From the NCBI RefSeq assembly GCF_000188015.2, contig NZ_AEUX02000002.1, forward strand, positions 1-64,000: a DNA stretch of 64,000 nucleotides. Direction: 5' to 3'. The translations under genes and the position numbers were made by a program. Numbering within the stretch: position 1 is the stretch's first letter; each line of letters opens with the position of its first letter. Below the pieces are notes generated by a model. That model saw only the letters and a program-made list of their open reading frames with translations, was not told the origin of the DNA and ran no database searches. Origin of the DNA: Streptococcus ictaluri 707-05. GTDB taxonomy: Bacteria > Bacillota > Bacilli > Lactobacillales > Streptococcaceae. This document shows, one piece after another, positions 1 through 6,150 of this stretch.

Positions 1-486
1 ATGGATTTTAACAGTAATGCCACCATCAACTTTAACAGCAGGGATAACGCTCTGGTACGTAAAGACGGTACACACACTGCCTTTGTCCACTTTAGTAATG
101 CGACGCCAAAAGGCTATACTGGTTCGGCACTATATGCCTCTATTGGTATCACCTCATCTGGTGATGGTGTTAATTCGGCCTCGTCTGGTCGTTTTGCGGG
201 TTTGAGGTCGTTTAGGTATGCTACAGGCTATGACCATACTGCTGCAGTCGACCAAACCGAGCTATACGGTGATAATGTCTTGATTACAGATGACTTTAAC
301 ATCAATAGAGGATTTAAATTTAGACCAGACAAAATGAAAAAAGTGCTTGATATGAATGATTTGTATGCATCAGTTGAGGCCTTGTGGAGGTGTTGGTTAC
401 ATGCCAATAACACAGCGTGGAGTTTTAACTCCGATACCACCAGCGCAATTATCAGAGAGTATAACGCCCATGGAAACGGGCTATAG
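1..486 (+). CDS. Phage tail/minor structural protein, C-terminal part
   Basis: An open frame runs from base 1 to a TAG at 484-486 (161 residues), so the gene most likely begins before the window and the ATG at base 1 may be internal. The product lacks membrane segments and is rich in Gly, Ser, Asn and Thr, as in tail-fibre or minor structural proteins found just before the lysis genes of streptococcal siphoviruses. The position supports this: small structural proteins, holins and endolysin follow on the same strand. I infer the family from context and composition; no catalytic motif is visible. Confidence 0.6.
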   Translation: MDFNSNATINFNSRDNALVRKDGTHTAFVHFSNATPKGYTGSALYASIGITSSGDGVNSASSGRFAGLRSFRYATGYDHTAAVDQTELYGDNVLITDDFNINRGFKFRPDKMKKVLDMNDLYASVEALWRCWLHANNTAWSFNSDTTSAIIREYNAHGNGL

Positions 487-494
487 GAGAAAAC

Positions 495-926
495 ATGGAT
501 TTAACACTAAAAAACAAAGAATTAAACACACTTTATAGTGTACTAGACAAAATCAAGGTCACTAATATGCGTGCCAATCGTGGACGTGCTAAATTATTGG
601 CAAAAGTGGTCGATAAAATCAAAGAGTATGCCAAGGATGAGGGTGACCTTATTAATCTGTATGCGGCCAAAGACAAAGATGGCAAGTTTGTCATCGATGA
701 GCGCAAAAACATCAAGCTAGCAGACCCGACAAAAATTGACGAGCTTAACGACCTGCTCACAGAGCTTGGGGAAGAGCTTATCACTATTAAAGGCCATGAG
801 TACTCTAAGCGATTTATTGATTTTTTAGAGTATCTAGCAGAGTCAGAAGATGAGTTTACAGCTAGCGAAATTGTCTTAATTGACAACGTTTTAGAACAAT
901 TTGAAGAAAGTAAAAAAGGAGAATAA
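495..926 (+). CDS. Phage protein of DUF1617 type
   Basis: This encodes 143 residues, mostly charged and helical. It starts 8 bases after the preceding stop, with an AGGAGA ribosome site in the gap. Size, composition and place (after the tail structural protein, before the holin block) match the DUF1617 family of streptococcal prophages, whose function is unknown. The frame is intact, unlike the next four genes. The family assignment is from memory of the sequence style and synteny. Confidence 0.65.
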   Translation: MDLTLKNKELNTLYSVLDKIKVTNMRANRGRAKLLAKVVDKIKEYAKDEGDLINLYAAKDKDGKFVIDERKNIKLADPTKIDELNDLLTELGEELITIKGHEYSKRFIDFLEYLAESEDEFTASEIVLIDNVLEQFEESKKGE

Positions 927-927
927 G

Positions 928-1331
928 ATGAAAACATTACAACTATCAGGAAAACCATATCCTATCTATGAAGAGGGCAAAATTACTAAAACAGAAGTGC
1001 GACTAGTTGGTGATGGTGGCCTATTTATCCCTGTTGAATTAATTGGTGACCAGACAGCTAAGGAAGCAGATGACTTAATGGATATGGCTTTGAAAGCTTT
1101 TGTGCGTGAGTATGTGACTGAGTACGCTGTGGCAGAATCGGTGCAAAAAGTTGAAATCCTTAACGAAAAAGTCAAGGAATACGATAAGCAAATGGCAGCC
1201 ATGCAAGCAAAGGGGAACAGGCTATTAAGGATAATCAAGCTAAGGTTGATAAAGCTGTCGTCGAATTGACTGAGTTGGTAACGTCAAGCTTAGCTGGACT
1301 AACGATGCCTGAAGTTGCTGGTAAAGAGTGA
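928..1331 (+). pseudogene. Small phage structural protein, frameshifted
   Basis: The ATG at 928 follows AAAGGAG closely and opens a frame of about 95 meaningful residues (beginning MKTLQLSGKPYPIYEEG). Near 1213 the frame breaks at a run of four G. Adding one G restores a continuation that reads EQAIKDNQAKVDKAVVEL and ends at TGA 1329-1331. The original product would be about 134 residues with a coiled-coil-like second half. Streptococcal phages carry such a protein (DUF1366-like) at this place. The lesion is a one-base loss in a homopolymer, so sequencing error is possible. Confidence 0.6.
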
Positions 1332-1546
1332 TGGAACGCACCTTAAACACTATTGTGACCCTATTTGAACTGTTAAAACAAGGAGAAATGACTATGACAT
1401 TTACAACAGACTATTTAATCGTTGACGTATGGTATCGTCGTGTTCGTGACGGCATCTGTGAGTTTGAACAAGTGCCGAAGCTATTTAATTTACGTGATTG
1501 TGTGATGGAGCTGCTTAGCCAAAAAGTTGACAAAAAGGCAGAGTGA
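1331..1546 (+). CDS. Small phage protein of unknown function
   Basis: This frame of 71 residues starts at an ATG overlapping the stop of the preceding gene (TGATG arrangement). A second possible start lies at 1394 (MTFTTDYLIVDVWYRR), preceded by AAGGAG, so the short form may be the real product. No membrane segment or motif is seen. It sits between the tail accessory proteins and the holin genes, where streptococcal phages carry one or two tiny conserved proteins. Function unknown. Confidence 0.5.
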   Translation: MERTLNTIVTLFELLKQGEMTMTFTTDYLIVDVWYRRVRDGICEFEQVPKLFNLRDCVMELLSQKVDKKAE

Positions 1547-1555
1547 GGTGACTAG

Positions 1556-1875
1556 ATGCACGACTTTTTAGACAACTAAAAGAGCTTGGGACGCTATTAG
1601 TGCCCTTGCCCTCATTGGTGGTGCTATGATTTGGATTTACGAAAAGCTTGTCATCGAGCCAGACAGCCGATTGGCTGAGCGGTTACAAGCAAGAAAATAA
1701 CAAATTATTGACAGATACAGTAAATCCTCTAACTGATGCCATCAAAGACCTAAACCACAATCTCAACACCGCTACAAAAGAGCGTGCTGAGATGCGAAAA
1801 GCATTGAGGTGCACGAGGGGGAGACTCGATGCACACGACATCCGCTTAACTGTATTAGAGACAAAGGAGAAATAA
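1556..1875 (+). pseudogene. Holin-associated membrane protein, multiply frameshifted
   Basis: No single frame covers this region, but the pieces join into one recognisable protein. Adding a G after the start ATG gives MARLFRQLKELG; adding another G near 1590 leads into a hydrophobic segment, ISALALIGGAMIWIYEKL. A third shift near 1662 leads into TADWLSGYKQENNKLLTDTV, and two compensating shifts near 1806 and 1820 restore a C-terminus ending in VLETKEK at 1875. The result is about 107 residues with one membrane helix and a coiled coil, typical of the accessory holin next to LLH holins. Most changes are single bases beside G runs. Confidence 0.6.
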
Positions 1876-1876
1876 A

Positions 1877-2211
1877 ATGCAAGAAATCACTAATATTATC
1901 ACAGGGTCATCTCTATCAATCTTGACTATCTTTGCAGGTATTGTAGTCAAGTTGGTCAAAGATTATCTGCTTAAAAAAGGTGGCGAAAAAGCTGTTAAAA
2001 TCGCTGAAATCGTCGCAAAAACGCTGTTGAAGCAGTTGAACAGATTGCTTATGATAAAGACATCAAAGGCATTGAAAAACTCACAGAAGCAAAAATAAGC
2101 ATGCAAAGCGAGTTGTCTAAGCACAACGTCACCCTATCCAATGAAGATTTAGAAATGTACATTGAAGCGGCGGTTAAACGCATGCACGCTGAATGGCGAA
2201 AGGAGCAATAA
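1877..2211 (+). pseudogene. Phage holin, LLH family, frameshifted
   Basis: The start at 1877 follows AAGGAG and gives an N-terminal membrane helix (SILTIFAGIVVKLVKDYLL), then a charged helical tail, as in LLH-type holins that permeabilise the membrane for the endolysin. Near 2020 a run of five A appears to have lost one A. With it restored the frame reads AKNAVEAVEQIAYDKDIKGI and ends with a TAA at 2209-2211, about 111 residues in all. It lies 1 base before the endolysin start. In the sequence as given the product is truncated at 2098. Confidence 0.7.
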
Positions 2212-2212
2212 T

Positions 2213-2965
2213 ATGGCAACTTTAGATGAAGTCTTATCCTTTGCCAAGGGATTAGCAGATACTGGCCAAGGGGTTGATCTCGATAATGTTTACGGTACGC
2301 AGTGCGTGGACTTGTCTAACTGGATTACAACGAAATACTTTGGCATTGCTCTGTGGGGAAACGCTATCGACTTACTAGATAGTGCAGCTGCCCAAGGGAT
2401 GGAAGTGGTCTATAATGCTCCTGGAGTTAATACACGAGCTGGGGCTATCTTTGTGATGGTAACTTATGCTCACGGCTATGGTCATACTGGGTTAGTTATT
2501 GTGACGTCAGACGGCTATATTTTGCACAATATCGAGCAAAACGTTGATGGTAACGCAGATGCCCTTTACATCGGTGGTCCAGCTCGATATGTTGACCGCC
2601 CATTTGAAGATGGCACTGGCTATATTTTAGGATGGTTTTATCCTCCTTACGATAGCACACCAACAAAACAACCAGAGCCAAGTGCTCCAGTGGTTGCACA
2701 GTCAGATGGTAATTATGTAGCTAATCCTGAAACTGGAACATTTACCGTACGCGTGGCAGCTTTAAATGTTCGCTCAGCACCTCGTTTAGATGCAGAAGTT
2801 GTGGCAACTTATGGCGAAAATATGGAATTTAACTATGATGGTTGGATTGACTCAGACGGCTATATTTGGGTAACATATGTCAGCGTTACTGGTGTTAGAC
2901 GATATGTCGCGGTCGGTAACTCACAAAATGGCAGACGTGTCACTAATTTTGGTACTTTTAGATAG
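2213..2965 (+). CDS. Phage endolysin, CHAP domain with C-terminal SH3-like domain
   Basis: This encodes 250 residues. I take the ATG at 2213 because AAAGGAG lies just upstream and it abuts the holin stop; an in-frame ATG at 2162 lies within the holin. The N-terminal half is a CHAP amidase/endopeptidase domain, with catalytic Cys in YGTQCVDLSNW and His in YAHGYGHTGL. After a Pro/Thr linker near residue 150 comes an SH3-type wall-binding domain (FTVRVAALNVRSAP). It cleaves peptidoglycan at the end of the lytic cycle. This is the only intact lysis gene in the block. Confidence 0.9.
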   Translation: MATLDEVLSFAKGLADTGQGVDLDNVYGTQCVDLSNWITTKYFGIALWGNAIDLLDSAAAQGMEVVYNAPGVNTRAGAIFVMVTYAHGYGHTGLVIVTSDGYILHNIEQNVDGNADALYIGGPARYVDRPFEDGTGYILGWFYPPYDSTPTKQPEPSAPVVAQSDGNYVANPETGTFTVRVAALNVRSAPRLDAEVVATYGENMEFNYDGWIDSDGYIWVTYVSVTGVRRYVAVGNSQNGRRVTNFGTFR

Positions 2966-2993
2966 GAGGTAAAGCTCCTTAAAATAAGACGAA

Positions 2994-3028
2994 ATAAGCC
3001 TTCAGCATATGCTGGGGGCTATTTTTGT
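2994..3028 (+). terminator. Terminator after endolysin
   Basis: AGCC-TT-CAGCA pairs with TGCTG-GG-GGCT around a TA loop, followed by ATTTTTG. It ends the late lysis transcript. Confidence 0.7.
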
Positions 3029-3151
3029 TATTAATAGTGAATGCAACAAAATTTTTACAATATATTGTGTTAAAAAATGTATTTTTATATACAATCATTC
3101 AATATGTTGTGTTCGCTTGAATTTATAAGTTTCAAGACACGACCTTGTGTC

Positions 3152-3179
3152 TTGACATTATTTTTAAAAAAAGTATAAT
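3152..3179 (+). promoter_or_regulatory. Strong promoter for the AbiF RNA
   Basis: TTGACA at 3152-3157 and TATAAT at 3174-3179 are consensus hexamers with a 16-bp A/T-rich spacer. Transcription would start near 3186, just before the structured RNA and 76 bases before the abiF ATG. Confidence 0.8.
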
Positions 3180-3185
3180 TATCTT

Positions 3186-3244
3186 AACAAGACAACCCCC
3201 CCATTCCTTTAAAGGCAGATACGTTCTGATATGGGGCTTTTTTT
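3186..3244 (+). ncRNA. abiF-type structured RNA upstream of the Abi gene
   Basis: A consensus promoter is followed by about 60 bases ending in an intrinsic terminator. CCCCAT (3199-3204) pairs with ATGGGG (3231-3236), then C and seven T. Inside are a small hairpin CAGA/TCTG (3216-3228) with loop TACGT and a self-complementary CCTTTAAAGG (3206-3215). A conserved RNA directly upstream of abiF genes is known (the abiF motif, from comparative genomics, as I recall). Whether this copy fits the covariance model I cannot test. It could equally act as an attenuator for the gene behind it. Confidence 0.6.
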
Positions 3245-3261
3245 ATATCGTTAGGAGAGTT

Positions 3262-4231
3262 ATGAAACAACCTTTAGCTTTGACATGGTAAGATCAAATT
3301 AGGCTATTTGAAAAACGTGGATTAATTGTTAAAGCTGATGATGTAGAGAAAATCAAACACATCAGTTATTATAGAATTAAAGAATTTGCAAAACCACTTG
3401 AAATAAAGCGACAAGATGGTGAGGAGCAAGATATTTTATATGATAATATTGAGTTTGCAGAAGTTTTGGCAAGATATTATCAGGATAAAAACTTAAGAAT
3501 CTATCTACTGCACGCTATTGAAAAAATTGAAGTGTCTATTAAAACAAAATTTCTTTGTTTTGGGGGATAGATACGGAGCATTTGGATATTTAAATTTCTC
3601 TTCATGGGCTAATAGGAATAAGTTTACAAAATATGATATTGAAAAAAGACAATTTAGGATTAAAAAGAATTTATTGAATACTGTAAGAAAATCTCAACTA
3701 ACTGAGTTACAAAAATCAATTAACCTTGATCCAGATGGATTCCCAACAGTGTGGCTTGCTATTGATTTATTGATGTTTGGTGACATCGTTTCAATCTTAA
3801 CAATCATGAGCGAGAAGAACATTAAACAGATTTGTCAATATTACAGTTGTACACCAGAAGAACTTGTTTCGTGGCTTAAATGCTTGAATTTCATAAGAAA
3901 TGTATGTGCTCATAATTCAAATGTACTGGATATTCAAATCACAACAAAGCCTAAACTTCGTTCAGAATGGAGAAATTATATTGATACAGTAATAATTAAA
4001 CATAACGTGACTAAACCTTCTAATAAGTTATCCGTTATTATTGCTATTGTAGTCTATCTTGTAAATACTATTAATTCCAAATATCAATGGAGAAACATAC
4101 AGTCTAGTTTGAAGGCTCTTTGTAAAGAAGATGATAGTAGGGCAAAACTTTTAGGTTTTAAAGATTATGATTCTGTTAAAGCAATGATTAATGGGATAAA
4201 GTGTACTGCTTTTACAAATTCAAAAAAATAG
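3262..4231 (+). pseudogene. abiF: AbiF/Abi_2-family abortive infection protein, broken
   Basis: The ATG at 3262 follows AGGAGAG and starts MKQPLALTW, but codon 10 is TAA (3289). The same frame continues (DQIRLFEKRGLIVKADDVEK) to about 3550. There one extra T (or A) shifts the frame into FFVLGDRYGAFGYLNF and the rest, ending at 4231. The joined protein of about 322 residues has the Abi_2 layout and a HEPN RNase motif Rx4H at 3896-3913 (RNVCAH), with the Asn that often follows. AbiF proteins stop phage growth by abortive infection. Two independent lesions suggest it is inactive here, unless translation restarts near 3518. Confidence 0.8.
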
Positions 4232-4239
4232 AAATTCTT

Positions 4240-4278
4240 AGCAAGAATCGCCTGACACTAGCGGCTCTTGCTTTTTTG
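4240..4278 (+). terminator. Terminator after abiF
   Basis: AGCAAGA (4240-4246) pairs with TCTTGCT (4266-4272), with TTTTTT overlapping the 3' end of the stem. Confidence 0.75.
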
Positions 4279-4352
4279 TGTTCTTCTATTGGTTTTCTAA
4301 CTTAATTAATCTATACTAGTTAAATTGAATTTATAAATAGGATAAAAATATA

Positions 4353-4946
4353 ATGAAATTAAAAAAGTCATTGATTATTTTAGGCGCTTCCCTTATTAGT
4401 GTTTTATTTCCGCTAAGTGTTAAGGCGGACAGTACTACGTTTAAACCCATGGGGCAGCAAAGTATAGGGGGAGTGACAGTAGGTCCTTTTAAAACAGGAG
4501 ATACAACTATCAATGTTAATTTAGACCCTTATGGGTATGTATATGGTTCTGTAAAACATCATGATGGAAGTGTGGATAAAATAAAGGCTGAAGCTAGAGA
4601 GGTAAAGACTACATGCCCAACAACTGCCAATGGATGTACAGAAAGAAAATGGATGGTGAGTGGTAATCGTGCTGATGGAGGTGGCAATTACACTGTTCAA
4701 TTAGAGAAACCACTCGAGGAGGGAGATAAGGTAACATTGTCGTTTGCGGATGATGGCAATTTCCACTTTGGCCAATTAGTGTTTGAAGCTGAAAAGCCAC
4801 AGAGCGAAACACTTCCAAAAGATAAGCCGAGTGAAGAGCAACCAAACGAAGATACAGAAGCCGAAGATATGTATTTAAAATACATGGAGTATGACGAAAG
4901 CAAAACTTGGTATCAGCGCTTTGGTGACAGTATCCAAGACCAATGA
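4353..4946 (+). CDS. Secreted prophage cargo protein of unknown function
   Basis: This encodes 197 residues with a clear signal peptide (lysines, hydrophobic core, cleavage after VKA near residue 25). The mature part is Gly/Thr-rich and beta-like, with two Cys in CPTTANGC (near residue 88) that could form a small disulfide loop. A Glu/Pro/Lys-rich linker and a short acidic helix with YQRFGDSIQD follow. The ribosome site is weak. After the TGA (4944) the same frame continues for nine codons reading WHFKGWWNG, so the Trp-rich end may have been lost by TGG-to-TGA. It is expressed alone between two terminators near the prophage end, where lysogenic-conversion cargo usually sits. I do not recognise the family. 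Confidence 0.7.
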   Translation: MKLKKSLIILGASLISVLFPLSVKADSTTFKPMGQQSIGGVTVGPFKTGDTTINVNLDPYGYVYGSVKHHDGSVDKIKAEAREVKTTCPTTANGCTERKWMVSGNRADGGGNYTVQLEKPLEEGDKVTLSFADDGNFHFGQLVFEAEKPQSETLPKDKPSEEQPNEDTEAEDMYLKYMEYDESKTWYQRFGDSIQDQ

Positions 4947-4980
4947 TGGCATTTCAAAGGCTGGTGGAATGGATAATCAG

Positions 4981-5069
4981 TTGACATTTTGTGAACAACA
5001 GCGTACAATGTAACTATCATCCATGAAAATATAAAAGCTATTTTTTCCAGCCCATACGGCTGGTTTTTT
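4981..5069 (+). ncRNA. Compact RNA module A (promoter to terminator)
   Basis: TTGACA (4981-4986), 17 bp, TACAAT (5004-5009) form a near-consensus promoter. The predicted transcript of about 54 bases starts near 5016 and ends at a CCAGCC/GGCTGG hairpin (5047-5063) plus six T. I see no convincing reading frame in it. Inferred small RNA of unknown role. Confidence 0.5.
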
Positions 5070-5071
5070 GT

Positions 5072-5169
5072 TTGCCTAAAGTGTTATTGTGTGGTATCAT
5101 TTGCTAGTAATCAGCTTTCGTAGGCAGATTAACTTTTTTATAACTAGGCCAACCTTCGGGTTGGTTTTT
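5072..5169 (+). ncRNA. Compact RNA module B
   Basis: TTGCCT (5072-5077), 17 bp, and extended -10 TGGTATCAT (5092-5100) would start a transcript near 5107. It ends about 60 bases later at CCAACC/GGTTGG (5149-5164) with five T. The -35 begins right after the T-run of module A. Confidence 0.4.
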
Positions 5170-5170
5170 G

Positions 5171-5264
5171 TTGTATTTTCGGTAAAATAATGGTACTATT
5201 AATTTGGCCGAACCCATGATCTTTCTCTATCGTCCTCTTGTTCCCATACAGGAGGGCTTTTTTT
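5171..5264 (+). ncRNA. Compact RNA module C
   Basis: TTGTAT (5171-5176), 17 bp, and extended -10 TGGTACTAT (5191-5199) predict a start near 5206. A 6-bp stem GTCCTC/GAGGGC (5232-5257) with seven T closes the unit. Same architecture as modules A and B. Confidence 0.4.
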
Positions 5265-5299
5265 GATATGTTTTATCAAATAAATTAGAAGTATAATAA

Positions 5300-5400
5300 A
5301 AAGACCTCGTCCAGAAGTCGGGGAAAAGTCGGGGAGTGGTGCTGAAACTCAGCGATTTAAATGGTTTCATTCATGCCTTCATTATAACAAAAATTGAAAA
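5300..5400 (+). other. Presumed prophage attachment junction (attR region)
   Basis: The prophage-like stretch ends here and the chromosomal DUF1934 gene begins at 5451. AAGTCGGGG occurs twice (5315-5323 and 5326-5334), an arrangement like integrase arm or core sites. The other end of this prophage is outside the window, so the core duplication cannot be identified. Placement is inference from gene content only. Confidence 0.35.
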
Positions 5401-5450
5401 AATAAGTAGAAATTGGTAAAATAGACCGATAGTAGAAAAGGAAGAGACAA

Positions 5451-5843
5451 ATGAAACTTGAAATCACAAATCGTATCACTCTGGACCAAGACACAGAGCT
5501 GATCGAGGAAGTTCATGTCGTTGATGTGAAAGAAAAAGCAAATGCGACTTATCTTATTTATGAAAATGATGACAAGGAAAAAGTTGTTATCAAGTTGAAG
5601 GAAGAGGAGTTAACCATGAGTCGCTTCTCTAAGCCACAAAGTTTGATGATATTTAAGAATCAGCAACAAGTCTTAATTGCCTTACCAACTCCAGCTGGTA
5701 TTCAACAATTTGTGACAGATACAAAAACATACCACTTGGATCTCAAAAAACAAGAAGTAGTCTTAGCGTATGCTCTACTGCAAGCAAACTCAGAACTTGC
5801 ATTTGCAAATTATGACTTGAAACTGAAATGGTATAATGATTAA
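5451..5843 (+). CDS. DUF1934 family protein (YwiB-like)
   Basis: This encodes 130 residues, soluble, beta-rich and lipocalin-like in character (MKLEITNRITLDQDTELIEE). Length and sequence style fit the DUF1934/YwiB family of Firmicutes, whose function is unsettled. AAGGAAGAG lies just upstream of the ATG. It is a single-gene unit closed by a long hairpin terminator and is the first chromosomal gene after the left prophage. Confidence 0.75.
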   Translation: MKLEITNRITLDQDTELIEEVHVVDVKEKANATYLIYENDDKEKVVIKLKEEELTMSRFSKPQSLMIFKNQQQVLIALPTPAGIQQFVTDTKTYHLDLKKQEVVLAYALLQANSELAFANYDLKLKWYND

Positions 5844-5915
5844 AAAGCATATCATCGGATGATATTTGATGATTTTAATTATTTTTATAACAAAAAAGTG
5901 TTTAAAAGTGCTTTA

Positions 5916-5951
5916 AACCCCGAAAATCATCTGATGATTTTCGGGGTTTTA
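5916..5951 (+). terminator. Terminator after the DUF1934 gene
   Basis: A perfect 14-bp stem, CCCCGAAAATCATC with GATGATTTTCGGGG (5918-5946), is followed by TTTT. Confidence 0.85.
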
Positions 5952-5973
5952 TGAAAAAAGCAGTGGTTTTTTC

Positions 5974-6002
5974 TTGTTTTTTAATGCTAAATTCTGTATA
6001 AT
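5974..6002 (+). promoter_or_regulatory. Promoter for riboswitch and cation ATPase
   Basis: TTGTTT (5974-5979), 17 bp, TATAAT (5997-6002). Start near 6009, immediately before the aptamer. Confidence 0.65.
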
Positions 6003-6012
6003 AATGGTTATA

Positions 6013-6127
6013 TCAAGGGAGTAGCAGACGGTTAGCCGTGATTGTGTCGTCAATACGGAATTTCGATTTCCGGTACAATCTGAAACAGCGAGACTTGTTT
6101 AATAATAATAAACAGGTCTTTTTATTT
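6013..6127 (+). promoter_or_regulatory. yybP-ykoY-type (manganese) riboswitch with terminator
   Basis: The leader opens with AAGGGAGTAGC and carries the TCGTCAATACGG...CCGGTACAATCTG pattern of yybP-ykoY aptamers. CAAG (6014-6017) can pair with CTTG (6093-6096) to close P1. The same CTTG lies in the left arm of an intrinsic terminator, AGACTTGTTTA/TAAACAGGTCT (6091-6119) plus T-run. Closing P1 should therefore block the terminator, giving an ON switch. This class senses Mn2+ and in streptococci lies before MgtA-type P-type ATPases, which matches the gene behind it. Confidence 0.85.
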
Positions 6128-6150
6128 GAAAAGACCAAGGGGGTAGTCAT

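Noticed and set aside
533..958. Minus-strand frame of 141 residues
   Set aside because: It is antisense to the DUF1617 gene, has no ribosome site, and a Ser/Leu-rich composition typical of shadow frames.
1328..1546. GTG at 1328 as gene start
   Set aside because: ATG at 1331 directly follows and 1394 has a better ribosome site; GTG is less likely.
5315..5334. Two AAGTCGGGG copies as a CRISPR or iteron array
   Set aside because: Only two short copies with a 2-base gap; no spacers, no cas or rep gene nearby. More likely att-related.
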